A stretch of DNA of 64,000 nt from Raineya sp964654605 (GTDB lineage Bacteria; Bacteroidota; Bacteroidia; Cytophagales; Thermonemataceae). The stretch covers positions 27,991-91,990 of the forward strand of contig CAZZLW010000093.1 of NCBI GenBank assembly GCA_964654605.1. Direction: 5' to 3'. The notes beneath the pieces are model-generated. The model was not told where the DNA came from, searched no databases, and saw only the letters and a list, made by a program, of their open reading frames with translations. Positions within the stretch are counted from its first letter, which is position 1. Each line of letters opens with the position of its first letter. The position numbers and the translations under genes were made by a program. Shown one piece after another: positions 22,294 through 32,200 of this stretch.

Positions 22294-23463
22294 ATGGATT
22301 TTAATGGAACAGATATAATAGATGTAAGTTCAGTAAAAGATTTAATAGAACTTGCTAAACAAAATTCTGAAATCATTACCGAAGATGGGGAAACTATAAA
22401 GATTGACCCAGGGGTTGATATTACCAAAGAATTAGAAGAAGAAAAAACAGAAGAAGAAATTATAGAAAGTATTGTAAAAGGAAGTGAAGATGATGATAAC
22501 TATGATGATGATGATGATAACTATGATGATGATGATAATGATGAAATAGAAAATGATAATAATAGTAGTAACAAAGGAAGAATAGAAAACAAAGGTTTAT
22601 TATCTGTTATATCTTATCTTGCAGATAAATTTGATATAGACGATAATTTTTTGCAAAGTGATGCTATCAAAAAAGAACCTTTGCAAAAAATATTAGATTT
22701 TATTTATGAGGAAGCAGAAGATAAGATATTAGAAAAAAATAGTGATAAGCTATACAAATCAGAACTATCTTACCAACTTGACAATTATTTATCAAAAGGA
22801 GGAAATATACAAGATTTTTTTTCTGAATTTTTGACATCTACCGACGAATTAGGTAAGCAACAAGAAATAATAGCAGATTTAAGTGATAAAGAATTGTTGT
22901 ATGCAGATTTCATTAACAAAGGTTTTTCAGAAGAAGAAGCAATAGAGTTTGTAGAAGATTTAGAAAAGAAAGGTAAATTAGGAATAAAAGCTAAAAATTT
23001 AAGAAACCAAATAGAGGAAGGAATAGAAATACTTAAAAGAGAAAAGTTAAACAATATTCTTAAAGAGAAAAACGAAGTATTAAGTGAGATAGAAAAGAAA
23101 GAATATGAACGTATAGAACAAGAAAAAGTAGATTTAGCAAATAAGTTAAGCAATATAAATAGTATTTACAATTTTCCTATTACAGAAGAACAAAAAGAGG
23201 AGTTATTTGAGTTTATTACAGAAACAGATAAAGATGGCTATACAGGATTAGATAAAGCATTGCAAAGCAATGAAAACTTAATCTTTATTAGCTTTCTTCT
23301 GAAATATGGTAACAACTTCATAAATTACTTGCAAAATACTTTCAAGGAAAGAAGCAAGAAAATATTTTATGATAAGTTACTAAAAGAACCAATTGTTACA
23401 CAATCTAAAAGTAGATTAGCTGTAAAAGACAATTTAAATGTTCAAAAGTTAAACGAATTTTAG
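22294..23463 (+). CDS. Acidic coiled-coil protein before the capsid gene, scaffold-like
   Basis: A 389-aa protein. It is highly acidic at the N-terminus, with an Asp tract (DDDNYDDDDDNYDDDDNDE, residues ~67-85) encoded by GAT repeats. The rest is helical and charged, with coiled-coil stretches (ELLYADFINKGFSEEEAIEF and NILKEKNEVLSEIEKKEY). It ends 2 bp before the major capsid gene. Acidic helical proteins encoded just before capsid genes are typically scaffolds that guide head assembly and then leave. No protease motif is evident. Assignment rests on position and composition. Confidence 0.55.
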   Translation: MDFNGTDIIDVSSVKDLIELAKQNSEIITEDGETIKIDPGVDITKELEEEKTEEEIIESIVKGSEDDDNYDDDDDNYDDDDNDEIENDNNSSNKGRIENKGLLSVISYLADKFDIDDNFLQSDAIKKEPLQKILDFIYEEAEDKILEKNSDKLYKSELSYQLDNYLSKGGNIQDFFSEFLTSTDELGKQQEIIADLSDKELLYADFINKGFSEEEAIEFVEDLEKKGKLGIKAKNLRNQIEEGIEILKREKLNNILKEKNEVLSEIEKKEYERIEQEKVDLANKLSNINSIYNFPITEEQKEELFEFITETDKDGYTGLDKALQSNENLIFISFLLKYGNNFINYLQNTFKERSKKIFYDKLLKEPIVTQSKSRLAVKDNLNVQKLNEF

Positions 23464-23465
23464 TT

Positions 23466-24872
23466 ATGAGAATACTGAAAAAAATAGTTGGCGACTACAA
23501 TGGTCAGCTTTCTTATGAAAAGCTCGCAGATGCTTTTAAGGTTGCACCAGCATTAAGTAGTAAAGCGGTGAGATTGTATCCTCAATTTTCTCTCACAAAC
23601 CTAACAGAAGGATTAGGATATATCTATGCAACAGATAAAGCAAAAGAGGAAAATATAAATGGATATTATGCCGAATGGAAACTAATTGGTGAGCCTAATA
23701 TGCTATGCAACTTTGTTGCAGGTGGTAGTACAGGTACTAACTTGGGTGTTAATAATAGCTCTTTTTATGTATGTTTAGATGAGCAGTTTTTTAATTCAGA
23801 AGAAGTAGGTAAATTAGAAAACGGCAAACTTATCTATTTTGAAGATAATGGGACTATGCTTACTTCGGGTGTATTTCGTTATCGTGTAAAACTGCTTACT
23901 AATTCACCATCAGATAGCGTATCCGATATTTGGACAAGTGCTGGAAGAAAGATACAATATATGTATCCTGCAACCAGTGAGTTCAATGATAGAGGCTATT
24001 TTAAGATGCGTTATAGCGAAGAGCTACATAGAGAGTATGTTACAATGTTCCGTTCACAAGTAAGTATTTCTGGTACTGCTAATATGACCAAATATATTCT
24101 AATGGACGATATTAGCAAAGAAAGATTTATTATGGACGAGTATGAAAAACAGCTTTTGCAAAAAGTTGCTTATGACAAAGAAAACATACTTATCTATGGT
24201 AAAAGTACTGTAAATGAAGATGGGGTAGTTCATTTAACCAATCCTAATACAAAACAAAAACTTTACACAGGCAACGGATTAGAAAATCAAGTTAGCTCAT
24301 CTTCAAGGGTTTCTTATACTTCACTTTCTAAACAACTGCTAAAAGATATTATTGGCGAAGTGGAATATAGGGCAGGTAAAGCAGAAGACGGAGTAAATAT
24401 CTTGCTTGTAACAGGTAGCCGTGGTAAGCGTATCTTTATGGATTTAATGGAAGATAGCTTAAAAGTAGGGGATAGTGTATATGCTACACGTTCAGGAAAC
24501 AACATAACTCTTGGTGGTAACTTTACCAAGTTTATTTATGGTAATAGCACTATTACGGTAAGTGTAAGTCAGCTACTTGACTACAAAAACCAAGCTGATG
24601 AACTTGATGAATATGGTTATCCTTTAAGCAGTAGCAAGATGTTTTTTATAGATAGAGGCACTTATGATGGGCAACCTAACATTAGTGTATTCTATCAAAG
24701 TGGCTTAAAACTTATTATCAATGATATTATTGGGGTAGGTGGTAAAGATGGAAAAAGCAGTGGTGTTGTTAGCTCTCCTATTCACGGCTCAAGTAAGATA
24801 GCATTAGGAACAATAGGATTAAAACTATTAAATCCTGATAGCTGTATGCTTTTAGAACGTTCTATTATTTAA
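23466..24872 (+). CDS. Major capsid protein, crAss-like phage type (HK97 fold expected)
   Basis: A 468-aa protein with length and landmarks of crAss-like and related Bacteroidota-phage capsid proteins: an N-terminal arm, a middle helix reading MDEYEKQLLQKVAYDKENIL then YGKST, a glycine-rich segment (LYTGNGLENQVSS) where relatives have GDGL.Q, LLVTGSRGKRIFMDL, and a C-terminal strand set ending LLNPDSCMLLERS. Such proteins form the T=9-type head of known crAss phages. It lies between the scaffold-like gene and connector-type genes, the expected order. I rely on remembered pattern; a profile search would settle it. Confidence 0.8.
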   Translation: MRILKKIVGDYNGQLSYEKLADAFKVAPALSSKAVRLYPQFSLTNLTEGLGYIYATDKAKEENINGYYAEWKLIGEPNMLCNFVAGGSTGTNLGVNNSSFYVCLDEQFFNSEEVGKLENGKLIYFEDNGTMLTSGVFRYRVKLLTNSPSDSVSDIWTSAGRKIQYMYPATSEFNDRGYFKMRYSEELHREYVTMFRSQVSISGTANMTKYILMDDISKERFIMDEYEKQLLQKVAYDKENILIYGKSTVNEDGVVHLTNPNTKQKLYTGNGLENQVSSSSRVSYTSLSKQLLKDIIGEVEYRAGKAEDGVNILLVTGSRGKRIFMDLMEDSLKVGDSVYATRSGNNITLGGNFTKFIYGNSTITVSVSQLLDYKNQADELDEYGYPLSSSKMFFIDRGTYDGQPNISVFYQSGLKLIINDIIGVGGKDGKSSGVVSSPIHGSSKIALGTIGLKLLNPDSCMLLERSII

Positions 24873-24884
24873 ACTTTGTAACCT

Positions 24885-25727
24885 ATGCCAAGGAAACCTA
24901 TGAATAAAATAGTAGAAGAAACACAAGCAGAAACAGAAACATCTGTACTATCTGTATTAGACCAAAAGGAACAAGCTATACTGGAAGGTTTGCATAAAAA
25001 GTATGTTGTTCCTATAAAAGATGAAAAGATAGTATTGGTATGCAAAGATGCTAAAATGCGAATAAAGGGGATAAGATGTATGATACAACCCCCTGTAGAA
25101 CGTAGTACAGGTAAGCTATTTACAGGTCAGCCTATTTTTACAGAAGAAGAAAAACGATATGTACCACATATAGTTACCAAAGATACTACACGCATATTGC
25201 AGGGGAAAATTGTATTAGACTTATCTAATCCGATAGATGCAATTGACTGGGTCTGGATGCGAGAACACCCTTATATCAATCCCAAGTTTGGTAAAAATTT
25301 ATGGGAAGTAGAAGATACAGAAAAGCAAGTAAAAGAAAAGTTAAGCAAAGAAAAGAAAGCTATTAAACTCAAATCTGCTTTGTTAGAGCTTGCTTTAAGT
25401 GAAAAACGTAAAATAGTAAGGGTGTTTGCTGGTAATTCAGAAGACACTGAAAATGCTATTGATACATTCTTATTAGATTTAGTAGATAAAAATGTAAAAA
25501 TGGCAACAGGTAGAGATGTAAGTCAAATTTATGAAGACAAAGAGTATCTAAACAATTGCTATTTTGCTTATTTGCTTATAGATAAAGGCGAAGTAAGTAT
25601 TAACTTGTCTAATTATCTATTTAGAGATAAAGTAATAGCAACTGATTTTGAGGGATACTTAATGTGGCTTAATGAAGCATCTAACAAAGAGGTAGTATCT
25701 GTATTACGTAGCAAGTATCGTGTATGA
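24885..25727 (+). CDS. crAss-like phage head-region protein of unknown function
   Basis: A 280-aa protein directly after the capsid gene. It has an acidic/Thr-rich N-terminus, a mixed domain (KKYVVPIKDEKIVLVCKDAK and RILQGKIVLDLSNPIDAIDW) and a charged helical C-terminal half (KQVKEKLSKEKKAIKLKSAL). No membrane segment. A gene of this size and position is commonly conserved behind the capsid gene in crAss-like genomes. It may contact the head or DNA, but I know no function. It overlaps the next gene by 4 bp (ATGA). Confidence 0.6.
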   Translation: MPRKPMNKIVEETQAETETSVLSVLDQKEQAILEGLHKKYVVPIKDEKIVLVCKDAKMRIKGIRCMIQPPVERSTGKLFTGQPIFTEEEKRYVPHIVTKDTTRILQGKIVLDLSNPIDAIDWVWMREHPYINPKFGKNLWEVEDTEKQVKEKLSKEKKAIKLKSALLELALSEKRKIVRVFAGNSEDTENAIDTFLLDLVDKNVKMATGRDVSQIYEDKEYLNNCYFAYLLIDKGEVSINLSNYLFRDKVIATDFEGYLMWLNEASNKEVVSVLRSKYRV

Positions 25728-26362
25728 ATAGTTTAGAGATATATGAGCGTTGTGTAATAGATTTAGATAAGTATGATACACCTACTTTTGAGATAGTAGA
25801 TTTTAACAGGTATGCTGAAAGAGCTTTATACGAATATATTAACGAAAAGTATAAAGAGTTTGAAATGGTTCAAAAGCGTACTGATGATTTACGTCAATTT
25901 GTAGTGTTTAATACTTTTCCTAATACAAACAACGTTTATATTACTTTACCTAACGATTATTTAAGGCTATTGTCTGTTTGGTATTACATAGAAGATTTTG
26001 ATTGTAATACTGATAGGTGGGTAATAGTGCAAAAGACAACAGCGGATAAATTAGGGTATAGCGAGAATAACTACTATTGGAAACCTAAGCTTACTAATCC
26101 GCAATATCAGATTATAGGAAACAATTTGTATTTTAGAGTAGGAGATGATGATGCTTCAAGAATATTACAAGTAAGATTGGAGTATATTGCAATACCTACT
26201 TTATATTACATAGACCCTATAACCTTAGTGCCAAGCAATCCACCTTATACTGATGAAGTAGATATGCAGATAATAGATAAGATTGTTAGGATATTTCAAG
26301 GTGCTACGAATATACAGGGTTATCAAGTTTCTACACAAGAGTTAAGTTTCAAAAATAATTAA
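25724..26362 (+). CDS. Head-tail connector/ring-type protein
   Basis: A 212-aa protein with the look of podovirus adaptor proteins (P22 gp4/T7 gp11 type): a helical N-terminus that packs on the portal (FNRYAERALYEYINEKYKEF), the phrase ITLPNDYLRLLSVWYY, a beta insertion (YQIIGNNLYFRVGDDD, then RLEYIAIP) and a C-terminal helix (DMQIIDKIVRIFQGATN). In crAss-like virions several such ring proteins stack under the portal. Start coupled to the previous stop (ATGA). Family level is inferred from pattern and position. Confidence 0.6.
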   Translation: MNSLEIYERCVIDLDKYDTPTFEIVDFNRYAERALYEYINEKYKEFEMVQKRTDDLRQFVVFNTFPNTNNVYITLPNDYLRLLSVWYYIEDFDCNTDRWVIVQKTTADKLGYSENNYYWKPKLTNPQYQIIGNNLYFRVGDDDASRILQVRLEYIAIPTLYYIDPITLVPSNPPYTDEVDMQIIDKIVRIFQGATNIQGYQVSTQELSFKNN

Positions 26363-26374
26363 CCTTAAAAAAAT

Positions 26375-27166
26375 ATGGCAATCAATATTCCAACAAGACG
26401 AATGGTAGTGAATACATCACAACAACTACAAGTGTTTGTGTATAATAACACTACATTAGCACCTGCCGCCTGGGGTCCAAACACCTTTGTAAGAATGGTA
26501 GGGTTTGCAGAGTTTAAGCAAGCAGATTTGATAAGTAACACACAAGTACCTTATACTGCACCTGTAGCACACGTAGTAGATATAGATTTTCCTACTGCAC
26601 CTGTTGTAGGAGATGAGATAACTGTAAGCATAGTAAGCCGAAATATACAAGGTTTTGGTGCTTATGTATCTACTTTGGAAGCTAATAGAGATATGGTACA
26701 TCATTTAGTACAAAGTCCTATGACAGCTACACAATTGCGAGATACTATATTTCAATTGTATCAGAACAAGTCAGACATAGGTAGATTTTTTACACTTTCT
26801 ACCATAGGTGCTACAACAATACGTGTAACTGCTCAATTGGGTATAGAGGTAGAGCCCAAAGTAATAGGATATAATGCTACTGTAACTACTGTTACACCTT
26901 TCAACGTAGGTACAGGACATTATGATGTAATACACCCTTTTGTTACGGAGTGTAAAGCTATGCCTTATACACCACTTGCAGAAAAGTATAATGTACCTAT
27001 TAAAGGAAGACAATATAGGACATATCATTGGCTTGTAAGGGGATTAGATGAAAGTCCCGTAGGGTTAAGTATAGCTTCGCAAATTTCAGAAAGGCAGTTA
27101 GAGTATGTATTATATGTAGATACTACTTTGACTACGCTGATAACACAGCTGAATGCGATAGTTTAA
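26375..27166 (+). CDS. Abundant-type structural protein (head or tail) of the crAss-like phage
   Basis: A 263-aa protein rich in beta strands (VRMVGFAEFKQADLI, VGDEITVSIVSRNI and RQYRTYHWLVRGL), with few charged runs. It uses slightly less AT-biased codons than its neighbours and is closed by a strong terminator, both hints of high expression. Candidates are a tail-hub, capsid-associated or fibre-base protein of the virion. I do not recognise a specific family. It lies between two connector-type genes, which supports a tail or connector location. Confidence 0.55.
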   Translation: MAINIPTRRMVVNTSQQLQVFVYNNTTLAPAAWGPNTFVRMVGFAEFKQADLISNTQVPYTAPVAHVVDIDFPTAPVVGDEITVSIVSRNIQGFGAYVSTLEANRDMVHHLVQSPMTATQLRDTIFQLYQNKSDIGRFFTLSTIGATTIRVTAQLGIEVEPKVIGYNATVTTVTPFNVGTGHYDVIHPFVTECKAMPYTPLAEKYNVPIKGRQYRTYHWLVRGLDESPVGLSIASQISERQLEYVLYVDTTLTTLITQLNAIV

Positions 27167-27180
27167 TTGGGTATAAAAAT

Positions 27181-27213
27181 AAAAAAGGGGTATTCAGTGA
27201 ATATCCCTTTTTT
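27181..27213 (+). terminator. Rho-independent terminator after the 26375 gene
   Basis: A 15-bp stem (AAAAAAGGGGTATTC / GAATATCCCTTTTTT, one G-T wobble) with an AGT loop and a long T-run. It is the only terminator seen within the crAss-like block and separates the capsid half from the tail/cargo half. Confidence 0.88.
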
Positions 27214-27278
27214 TATTGCTTTTTTGTCCAATCGCTCAGCTTTTTTTATTTTAATTCCATAGTGATACGACGAAAGAA

Positions 27279-27391
27279 AGCCCTACATACGTTTGTATGT
27301 AGAGCTTGTTATTATTATTAAAAGCGGATAGCTTTCAAGTTGTCTATTATACAAAGAACGATTTTATAAATAATAAATAGGAGACAACTTG
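27279..27391 (+). other. Structured intergenic region (possible leader RNA or small RNA)
   Basis: The 310-bp gap 27167-27476 holds no gene. After the terminator there is a hairpin at 27279-27306 (CTACATAC / GTATGTAG, GTTT loop, extended past one mismatch by AGC / GCT). A perfect 10-bp long-range pair follows, CAAGTTGTCT at 27336-27345 with AGACAACTTG at 27382-27391. The density of stems in an AT-rich gap suggests a folded RNA or a DNA recognition site. No named riboswitch is recognised. Confidence 0.4.
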
Positions 27392-27441
27392 TTTGCTGTT
27401 GCAAATATAATACAGAATTTTTTTTATTACAATTTTTTTTT

Positions 27442-27449
27442 TAGATTTG
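27442..27449 (+). promoter_or_regulatory. -7 box (TAGATTTG) before the tail gene set
   Basis: Perfect match to TAnnTTTG, 28 bp before the ATG at 27477 and downstream of the terminator, where a new promoter is needed. The -33 region is a T-run without a clear TTTG. Confidence 0.45.
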
Positions 27450-27476
27450 TTAGTAATTTGAGAATATTGAAAAAAT

Positions 27477-28133
27477 ATGGCTACATTATCACAATTAGCA
27501 TCTATTGTACAAAATACTATCAATGGGGGATATGGTGTTATCAATGAGAACATACATATCAATCAGATAAAAGATGAGATAGTGATGACATCAAGGCGTT
27601 TGTATGATGAATACAGGCGTAATGGATTTTTCAGCGACTATGAGCTGAATATGATGTATCAAAGGCTTACGTGTATAGAGCTAATATGCAGGAGTTTAAC
27701 AGAGTGTTGTGGTATAGATTTGCAAAGTGAGCAAAAGGTATTGTATGCAAAAATACCTGCTGTAATAGAGTTGAGATATGTAGGTACAATAGAGTGGGAT
27801 AAATCTTTTATTATAAAGACAGGTGTAATGACTAATTATGTGGGAGTTAGTCGTTTTACAAGGAATAAGCCTATTGCTTGGTTAAGGGGTAATACGGAAC
27901 TAATTATTTTCAATCCACCTACATACAATATGAAATACATAGCTATTGATGCTATGTTTCAAGACCCAAGAGATTTGTATGCTTATGATTGTAGTGTATG
28001 TAAGAGTGATGAAGAAGCATTTCCTATACCTGATAAATTTGCTGATATTATTACAGGTAAGTTAATAGCTTCGTATATGCAGTATAAACAAATTAAGCCT
28101 TTACAATCTAATACACAAGCAGACGTAATATAG
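27477..28133 (+). CDS. Ring/stabilisation-type virion protein
   Basis: A 218-aa protein. It begins LSQLASIVQNTINGG and continues with IHINQIKDEIVMTSRRLYDEY, a helix pair typical of crAss-like structural proteins that sit in the collar or tail. The body (LYAKIPAVIELRYVGTIEW, NTELIIFNPPTYNMKYIAI) is beta-rich, and the C-terminus is a helix (FADIITGKLIASYMQYKQI). It has several Cys residues but no paired motif. First gene after the terminator and promoter. Assigned from order and fold impression, not from a search. Confidence 0.55.
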   Translation: MATLSQLASIVQNTINGGYGVINENIHINQIKDEIVMTSRRLYDEYRRNGFFSDYELNMMYQRLTCIELICRSLTECCGIDLQSEQKVLYAKIPAVIELRYVGTIEWDKSFIIKTGVMTNYVGVSRFTRNKPIAWLRGNTELIIFNPPTYNMKYIAIDAMFQDPRDLYAYDCSVCKSDEEAFPIPDKFADIITGKLIASYMQYKQIKPLQSNTQADVI

Positions 28134-28142
28134 TAAAAGTTT

Positions 28143-28658
28143 ATGAGGGTATATAGAGATGGTGAAAGAAGGTTAGTGTATAACCATTTAGCGATTATAA
28201 TATACAATATGATAAAAAGAACTTGCTATGTAAGGTTTAATGGTACACATTCTTTTTTTCTGATGGTTATTGCTTATTTGTTGTATATTGTAATAGGATT
28301 TAAGTATTTAAGAAAGTTGTTTAATAATAAACCTGAAAATGGTGTAAAGAATGAGAAACGTGTAATAGAGCATATTGTAGATTTAGGGGTTTTAATGATA
28401 CGAGAACCTTTGCTGAATGTAATAGAAAAAGGGCATATAGCTACCTATAGAAATTTTAGTTTTAGAAGAAGGGAAATACACAATAAAGACAAGATATTAA
28501 ATAGAAAGAAACAGGTATTAAGACAATACAGAGCAGATTTTATGTTAAAGAAAGAGGAGTTTTATGTTGTAGATGTATTTTGCGATAAACGCAATAAGTA
28601 TTTATTTTCAATGATAGTAAGAAAAAAGAGAAATGGAAACGCAACAAAACACTCATAG
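28143..28658 (+). CDS. Small protein with one transmembrane segment
   Basis: A 171-aa frame from 28143. An ATG at 28209 (MIKRTCYVRFNG) is an alternative and perhaps better start. One transmembrane segment lies at ~residues 39-59 (FFLMVIAYLLYIVIGFKYL). It is followed by a basic soluble part including VDLGVLMIREPLLNVI and YRNFSFRRREIHNKDKIL. A membrane segment inside a tail-gene cluster suggests a role in channel formation at DNA ejection, or in assembly. No family recognised. The end overlaps the next start by 26 bp in a different frame. Confidence 0.5.
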   Translation: MRVYRDGERRLVYNHLAIIIYNMIKRTCYVRFNGTHSFFLMVIAYLLYIVIGFKYLRKLFNNKPENGVKNEKRVIEHIVDLGVLMIREPLLNVIEKGHIATYRNFSFRRREIHNKDKILNRKKQVLRQYRADFMLKKEEFYVVDVFCDKRNKYLFSMIVRKKRNGNATKHS

Positions 28659-29271
28659 ATATATTACGCATTTGCAAGTAATGGAAAAGTTGCAAGACTT
28701 TTATGGTATATACTTGCAAGAGCGTATTGTTCAAGAAATGGTTTATGATTGTCTATTAGATTTAGGCAGGATTACACCTATTAGGGATATGACTTGTTTA
28801 GATATAATAGACTATAAAATTGATAATGATAGATTGCCTTGTAATTTATACTATATTAAGTCTATCACAAAACATAGTAATATATTGTATGATAAATTAC
28901 CTATTGGTAATGAGAACTATGTAGGGCAGGTATATGGTATATATGTTGATTACATATGGGATAATGAGGGAATAAAGTTTAATACCACAAATGAAAAAGT
29001 TTGTATAGAATGGGAAGGTATAAAAATTGATAAGGATAATAACATATTGTTTGAGGAGGATTTATTAAATGTATGTGTTGCTTATTGTGTGTATAAGAGT
29101 GATTATGCTAAGTTTAGGTCAAGACAGATAGACCCTGCGGTATATCAAGAAAGTTACAGGATATATCAGGAGGAATTTCAAAAAGCAAGACGTACAAGAT
29201 TTAATAGAAACTATTTAGACAAAGCAGTAAAGACATTATTATCTTGGAATGCTAACAGATATTTTTATTAG
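28633..29271 (+). CDS. Second ring/connector-type protein
   Basis: A 212-aa protein with a helical N-terminus (VMEKLQDFYGIYLQERIVQEM), a mixed middle (DRLPCNLYYIKSITK, KVCIEWEGIKIDKDNN) and a C-terminal helix pair (DPAVYQESYRIYQEEFQKA). Size and helix-sandwich-helix plan parallel the 25724 and 27477 proteins, so the three probably stack between portal and tail as the ring proteins of crAss-like phages do. It overlaps the previous gene by 26 bp and is followed 2 bp later by the large tail gene. Confidence 0.55.
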   Translation: METQQNTHRYITHLQVMEKLQDFYGIYLQERIVQEMVYDCLLDLGRITPIRDMTCLDIIDYKIDNDRLPCNLYYIKSITKHSNILYDKLPIGNENYVGQVYGIYVDYIWDNEGIKFNTTNEKVCIEWEGIKIDKDNNILFEEDLLNVCVAYCVYKSDYAKFRSRQIDPAVYQESYRIYQEEFQKARRTRFNRNYLDKAVKTLLSWNANRYFY

Positions 29272-29273
29272 TT

Positions 29274-32200
29274 ATGAGTGAAAGACCACATCAAATAACT
29301 GGTTTTAATAAAGGGTTAAATAAAGATGTACATATTTCTTTGTTAGAACCTGAATTTTTACGAGAGGCTTACAATTTTAGGTTATACACCGAGGATGGTA
29401 ATGCTTTTATTACTGCTAATCTAAAAGGTACAGAACTTATTAGCTCGCTTACTGCTGATTTTGTACCAATAGGATATGTAGTAGCAAGAGAGTTTTGTTA
29501 TATCTTTTCGCACAATCCTTTGACAGGTGAAGGCGAAATAGGAATGTTTCCAAGTTTAGACATATCTAATGTTGCTTTAATAGGTACAGCAGGAGTAGAA
29601 ATAAACAATTTACCTATTAGCTATACATATAAGCCTTTGTACAATTTTTACTATCCACCTTCCACAAATAGAACAGCATTAAGACATACAAACTTTAATT
29701 TTAGTTTAGAGTACCCTGTAGAAGCAGAAGCAAGATTAGATTATGATGGAAGCTATAATTTATATTTTGTAGATTTTAACAATAAAATAAGAGTAATAAA
29801 TACAGGAATAGCAAGACAAGAAAATGGTTTATACAAGCTAACAGAACGAATGTATGAACCTAATAATTTTTTCGATACAATGCTACTTATACTAACATCA
29901 GACGAGGTAGCTAAAATAGATTATTTGTATCAAGAAGATATAGGCAGGTTAAGATGTGCTACATATATCTATCATATTGCATATAGTAATGATAAGATAA
30001 ATAAGACGGCTATTATATCAAGTAGTATGCCAGTAGTGGTATATGAGAGGCGAAATAATAGTATAGATATGGGTAGTGAGGATAGTAGATATGGTAATAC
30101 AGAAATAGCTTTTAGTACATCAGATAATTATGAAGAAACCTTTGCACAGATAACTAATGTAATGCAAGTAAGTGGTGTAGATACACAATTTAGGTATATG
30201 CACGTTTTTTTTGAAATTATCTATGGTATAGGCAATAAAGAGTATGGAGTATATGAGTTTCAAGAACCTATTGATATTACAGGAAATACTATCAGTTTTA
30301 AGCATACAGGATTAGAACCGCTAAATAGCTTATCGGATAAAGCTATAAATATATTTTATGCACAAATAGCAACAGCCAAAAGTATAGCACAATTAGATAG
30401 CAGGTTATTGCTTTTTCATACAAAGACTGATGATGGAGAAAAGCAGTTTAAGGCATTAGAAAACTATGCTCAAAGAATACAAGTAAGGCATATAAAGGTA
30501 GATTTAGGGAAGCTATCAGATTTTGAATATAGTTGGGGAAACGCTTATATAGAGCAGACTTTACCGCAACTAAACTTATCTAATTCTGGGTATCAAAATC
30601 CTTATCATATCTATTACAATTTAGGTTATCATTATGGAGAAATATATCAATTTGGTATCCAATACATACTAAAAGGTAATGTATTTAGCAATGTCTTTTT
30701 ATTAAGTGGAGCAGATGATTTAAATTGTATTACATCATTTAGCAGTTTAACAAATGATAAAGGGATATATCGTTTTCCTAAGAGGGGAGTAAATGGATTT
30801 GATGGCAGTAGTTTTACAAGCAATTTGCATACAGACCATTTGGTAGCAATGTTTCCTACTTTCAGTTTCCCTGATTGGAACTTAACATTGCCAAATCCTG
30901 ATGAAAATGAAGCAAACGAGTTTGTCAGGGATAATGTAATAGGATTTCGTTTAGTAAGGTTAGAAAGAAAGAAGGATTGCTTTGGTCAAGGCATTGTTGT
31001 CCCTTGCTACTCTGTACCACCTTTTAAGTGGGGCTTTAATAGTGAGCCATTAAGAGAACTTACAGTTTTTTACAATTATCATTATGGATATAGCACAAGA
31101 TACCCCGCTTCGGATTTGTATTATTTTGTGAGCAATTCTACATATAGACAAAGGTTAAGCAATTTTTTAAGGGATAGCAAGAACGTAAGGAAAGTAATAC
31201 CTTTACCTTCGGGCTTGTTAGATGGAGCAGATAGATTAGAGGGAACTATAGAATTCAATAATTTTCAAAGTATTATTATATCACAAGCCTACCGAGACCC
31301 TTTTAGGGTTGCTTATGTAAGTATGGATATAATAGCAGATGAGCGTTTATATGGAAGTGTTTTAAACAATAATGACATTAGCTTTGAAGTAACAGGTAGT
31401 TATTTATTAAAGCCTACTTATCAGTTTGTTACTTTAACCGATTTTTATAATACAGGAAACACTGCTGGTGTAAGTTATTGTATGCAGATGGCTTTTTTTA
31501 ATGAAGCCTATCCTCCTATATTTCCGCATTTAGCGGGCAATGAAAACGATAGTTATGCAAGGATAAATAATTATCTTTTTAAGGGGAAAAGTTATTTTGT
31601 TTATGCAGGCAGACCAGCAAGCAATGAAAAATTTACTTCTCAAATAAATACACACGACGAAGGAGGATTTAAGATTTTTCACCCTCATCATAGTGGAGGT
31701 GAAAATGGTTGGGTAGTACCTATGCAGACAAATTGGAATGCTTATGTAGGAATAACTTTGGGATATGGTTGGGAAACGCATACTGCACCATTAAGTAGGA
31801 CAGGAGCATTAGAAGTAAATGGAGTACCTACAAATTTATATTTTAGGGATACAGCATTAGAAGAGCTATACACACCACCAAGCCTTAATATGATAAGTCC
31901 TGAACCAGGGGATACCTCTAATCCTATGGATTGTTATTATTTGAGTATAGGAACATCAGGGGGTTATTATTATGACCCAGGGAAACGATATATGAATTAT
32001 GATATAAATTATCTTGATGTTCCTATACACGACAGAGCTTGGATAGTAGATTTATTTACCAGCAGTACAGGTAGGACAACTAATATATACAATTGGTATG
32101 ATGGACTTACGCAAGTAAAGTTTTTCATTCCTATCACTTTAAACTTATCTAAACAAGAAGTAGCAAGTAATAGCTATTTTATCAGGGGGTATAATGGAGA

